Origin: Acidocella aromatica
GTDB lineage: Bacteria; Pseudomonadota; Alphaproteobacteria; Acetobacterales; Acetobacteraceae
Direction of reading: 5' to 3'
Assembly (NCBI RefSeq): GCF_014201825.1
Contig: NZ_JACHFJ010000002.1
Location: 186,001 to 250,000 of the forward strand
DNA: 64,000 bases
Below are positions 63,657-64,000 of the stretch, piece after piece; within the stretch, counting starts at the first letter, position 1; the number at the start of each line of letters is the position of its first letter. A model generated the notes under the pieces. It did no database searches. It had not been told where the DNA came from and saw only the letters and a program-made list of their open reading frames with translations. The position numbers and the translations under genes are program-made.

Positions 63657-64000
63657 CGCGCATCTTCATCATCGCTGGCGAGGCCAGCGGGGACGTTCTC
63701 GGCTACCGGCTGATGACGGCGCTGCGGGAATTACGCCCTGACACCCAGTTCAGCGGCATCGGAGGGGCGCGCATGGAGGAGGCCGGGCTGACCTCGCTCT
63801 TCCCCATGCAGGAGCTGGCGCTGATGGGGCTGGCGGAAATCCTCCCTCGCGTGCTGCATCTGAAGAAGCGTCTGGCACAGACGGTCGAGGCCATCCGCGC
63901 CGAGAAACCAGATATCGTGCTGACCATCGACAGCCCCGGCTTTACCCTGCGCGTGCTGAAGGCCATCGGCGCTGGCGGGCCGAAGCGCGTGCATTACGTG
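63653..64000 (+). CDS. lpxB: Lipid-A-disaccharide synthase, N-terminal fragment
   Basis: First 116 codons; runs off the right edge. GTG start overlapping the nitrilase stop. RIFIIAGEASGDVLGYRLM, FSGIGGARMEEAGL and MQELALMGLAEILPRVLHLK are the LpxB N-terminal hallmarks. Joins UDP-diacylglucosamine and lipid X in lipid A synthesis. The other lpx genes that often precede it are not present on this side. Confidence 0.93.
   Translation, partial: MTRIFIIAGEASGDVLGYRLMTALRELRPDTQFSGIGGARMEEAGLTSLFPMQELALMGLAEILPRVLHLKKRLAQTVEAIRAEKPDIVLTIDSPGFTLRVLKAIGAGGPKRVHYV

Overview
This window is a GC-rich alphaproteobacterial chromosome segment, most likely from an acetic-acid-bacterium relative (Acetobacteraceae, for example an Acidocella- or Acidiphilium-like genus). 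The lineage call rests on general protein style, the alphaproteobacterial LexA operator GTTC-N7-GTTC, a CTTG-N18-CCTAAT heat-shock-type promoter, the rpmH-rnpA-yidD-yidC-engB block and a periplasmic triheme cytochrome c of the kind that serves membrane dehydrogenases. It is an inference: no rRNA is present.

Most of the window is tightly packed core metabolism, with many ATGA/GTGA overlaps. In order: the 5' end of an FMN-binding glutamate-synthase-like gene, phoR and an LppC-type lipoprotein (minus); rsmI and an alpha/beta hydrolase; pdxH facing fabI-aroC; a dapD-dapE-membrane-protein operon; a degenerate GGDEF protein; grpE; and an AsmA/YhdP-like giant (minus). After a 7 kb island come glnE-bcp, an active GAF-GGDEF diguanylate cyclase, mutM, ubiE-coaBC-dut, a NiCoT nickel/cobalt transporter, a two-gene ABC transporter, trmB-metK-dapB, a CDF metal exporter, etfQO, a family-4 uracil-DNA glycosylase, a lytic transglycosylase, an apparently SOS-controlled radical SAM gene, an Nramp-like transporter, an ArsC-like protein, argB-engB-yidC-yidD-rnpA-rpmH, a patatin-histidine kinase pair, siroheme synthase-cysH, a six-gene minus-strand operon (ybbN, LON-domain, Trm112, DUF971, two MFS pumps), two identical tRNA-Gly(GCC), a tyrosine phosphatase, ppk2-hisI, a triheme cytochrome c, GNAT, nitrilase and the start of lpxB.

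The accessory region is about 14500-21575, a visibly AT-richer island between the AsmA-like gene and glnE. It carries a large serine recombinase, a DUF262-HNH nuclease (candidate defence gene), a small serine resolvase plus a broken copy of its 3' end, a membrane protein with two CxxC knuckles, a perfect 65-bp tandem duplication, and a protein with all three HUH-endonuclease motifs. No CRISPR array or prophage structural genes are seen.

The most interesting signals are: two LexA boxes framing a near-consensus promoter in front of a PA0069-family radical SAM gene (42106-42171); the HUH-like protein next to the 65-bp repeats; the DUF262-HNH gene; and a GGDEF protein that lost its active site but kept the c-di-GMP I-site motif.
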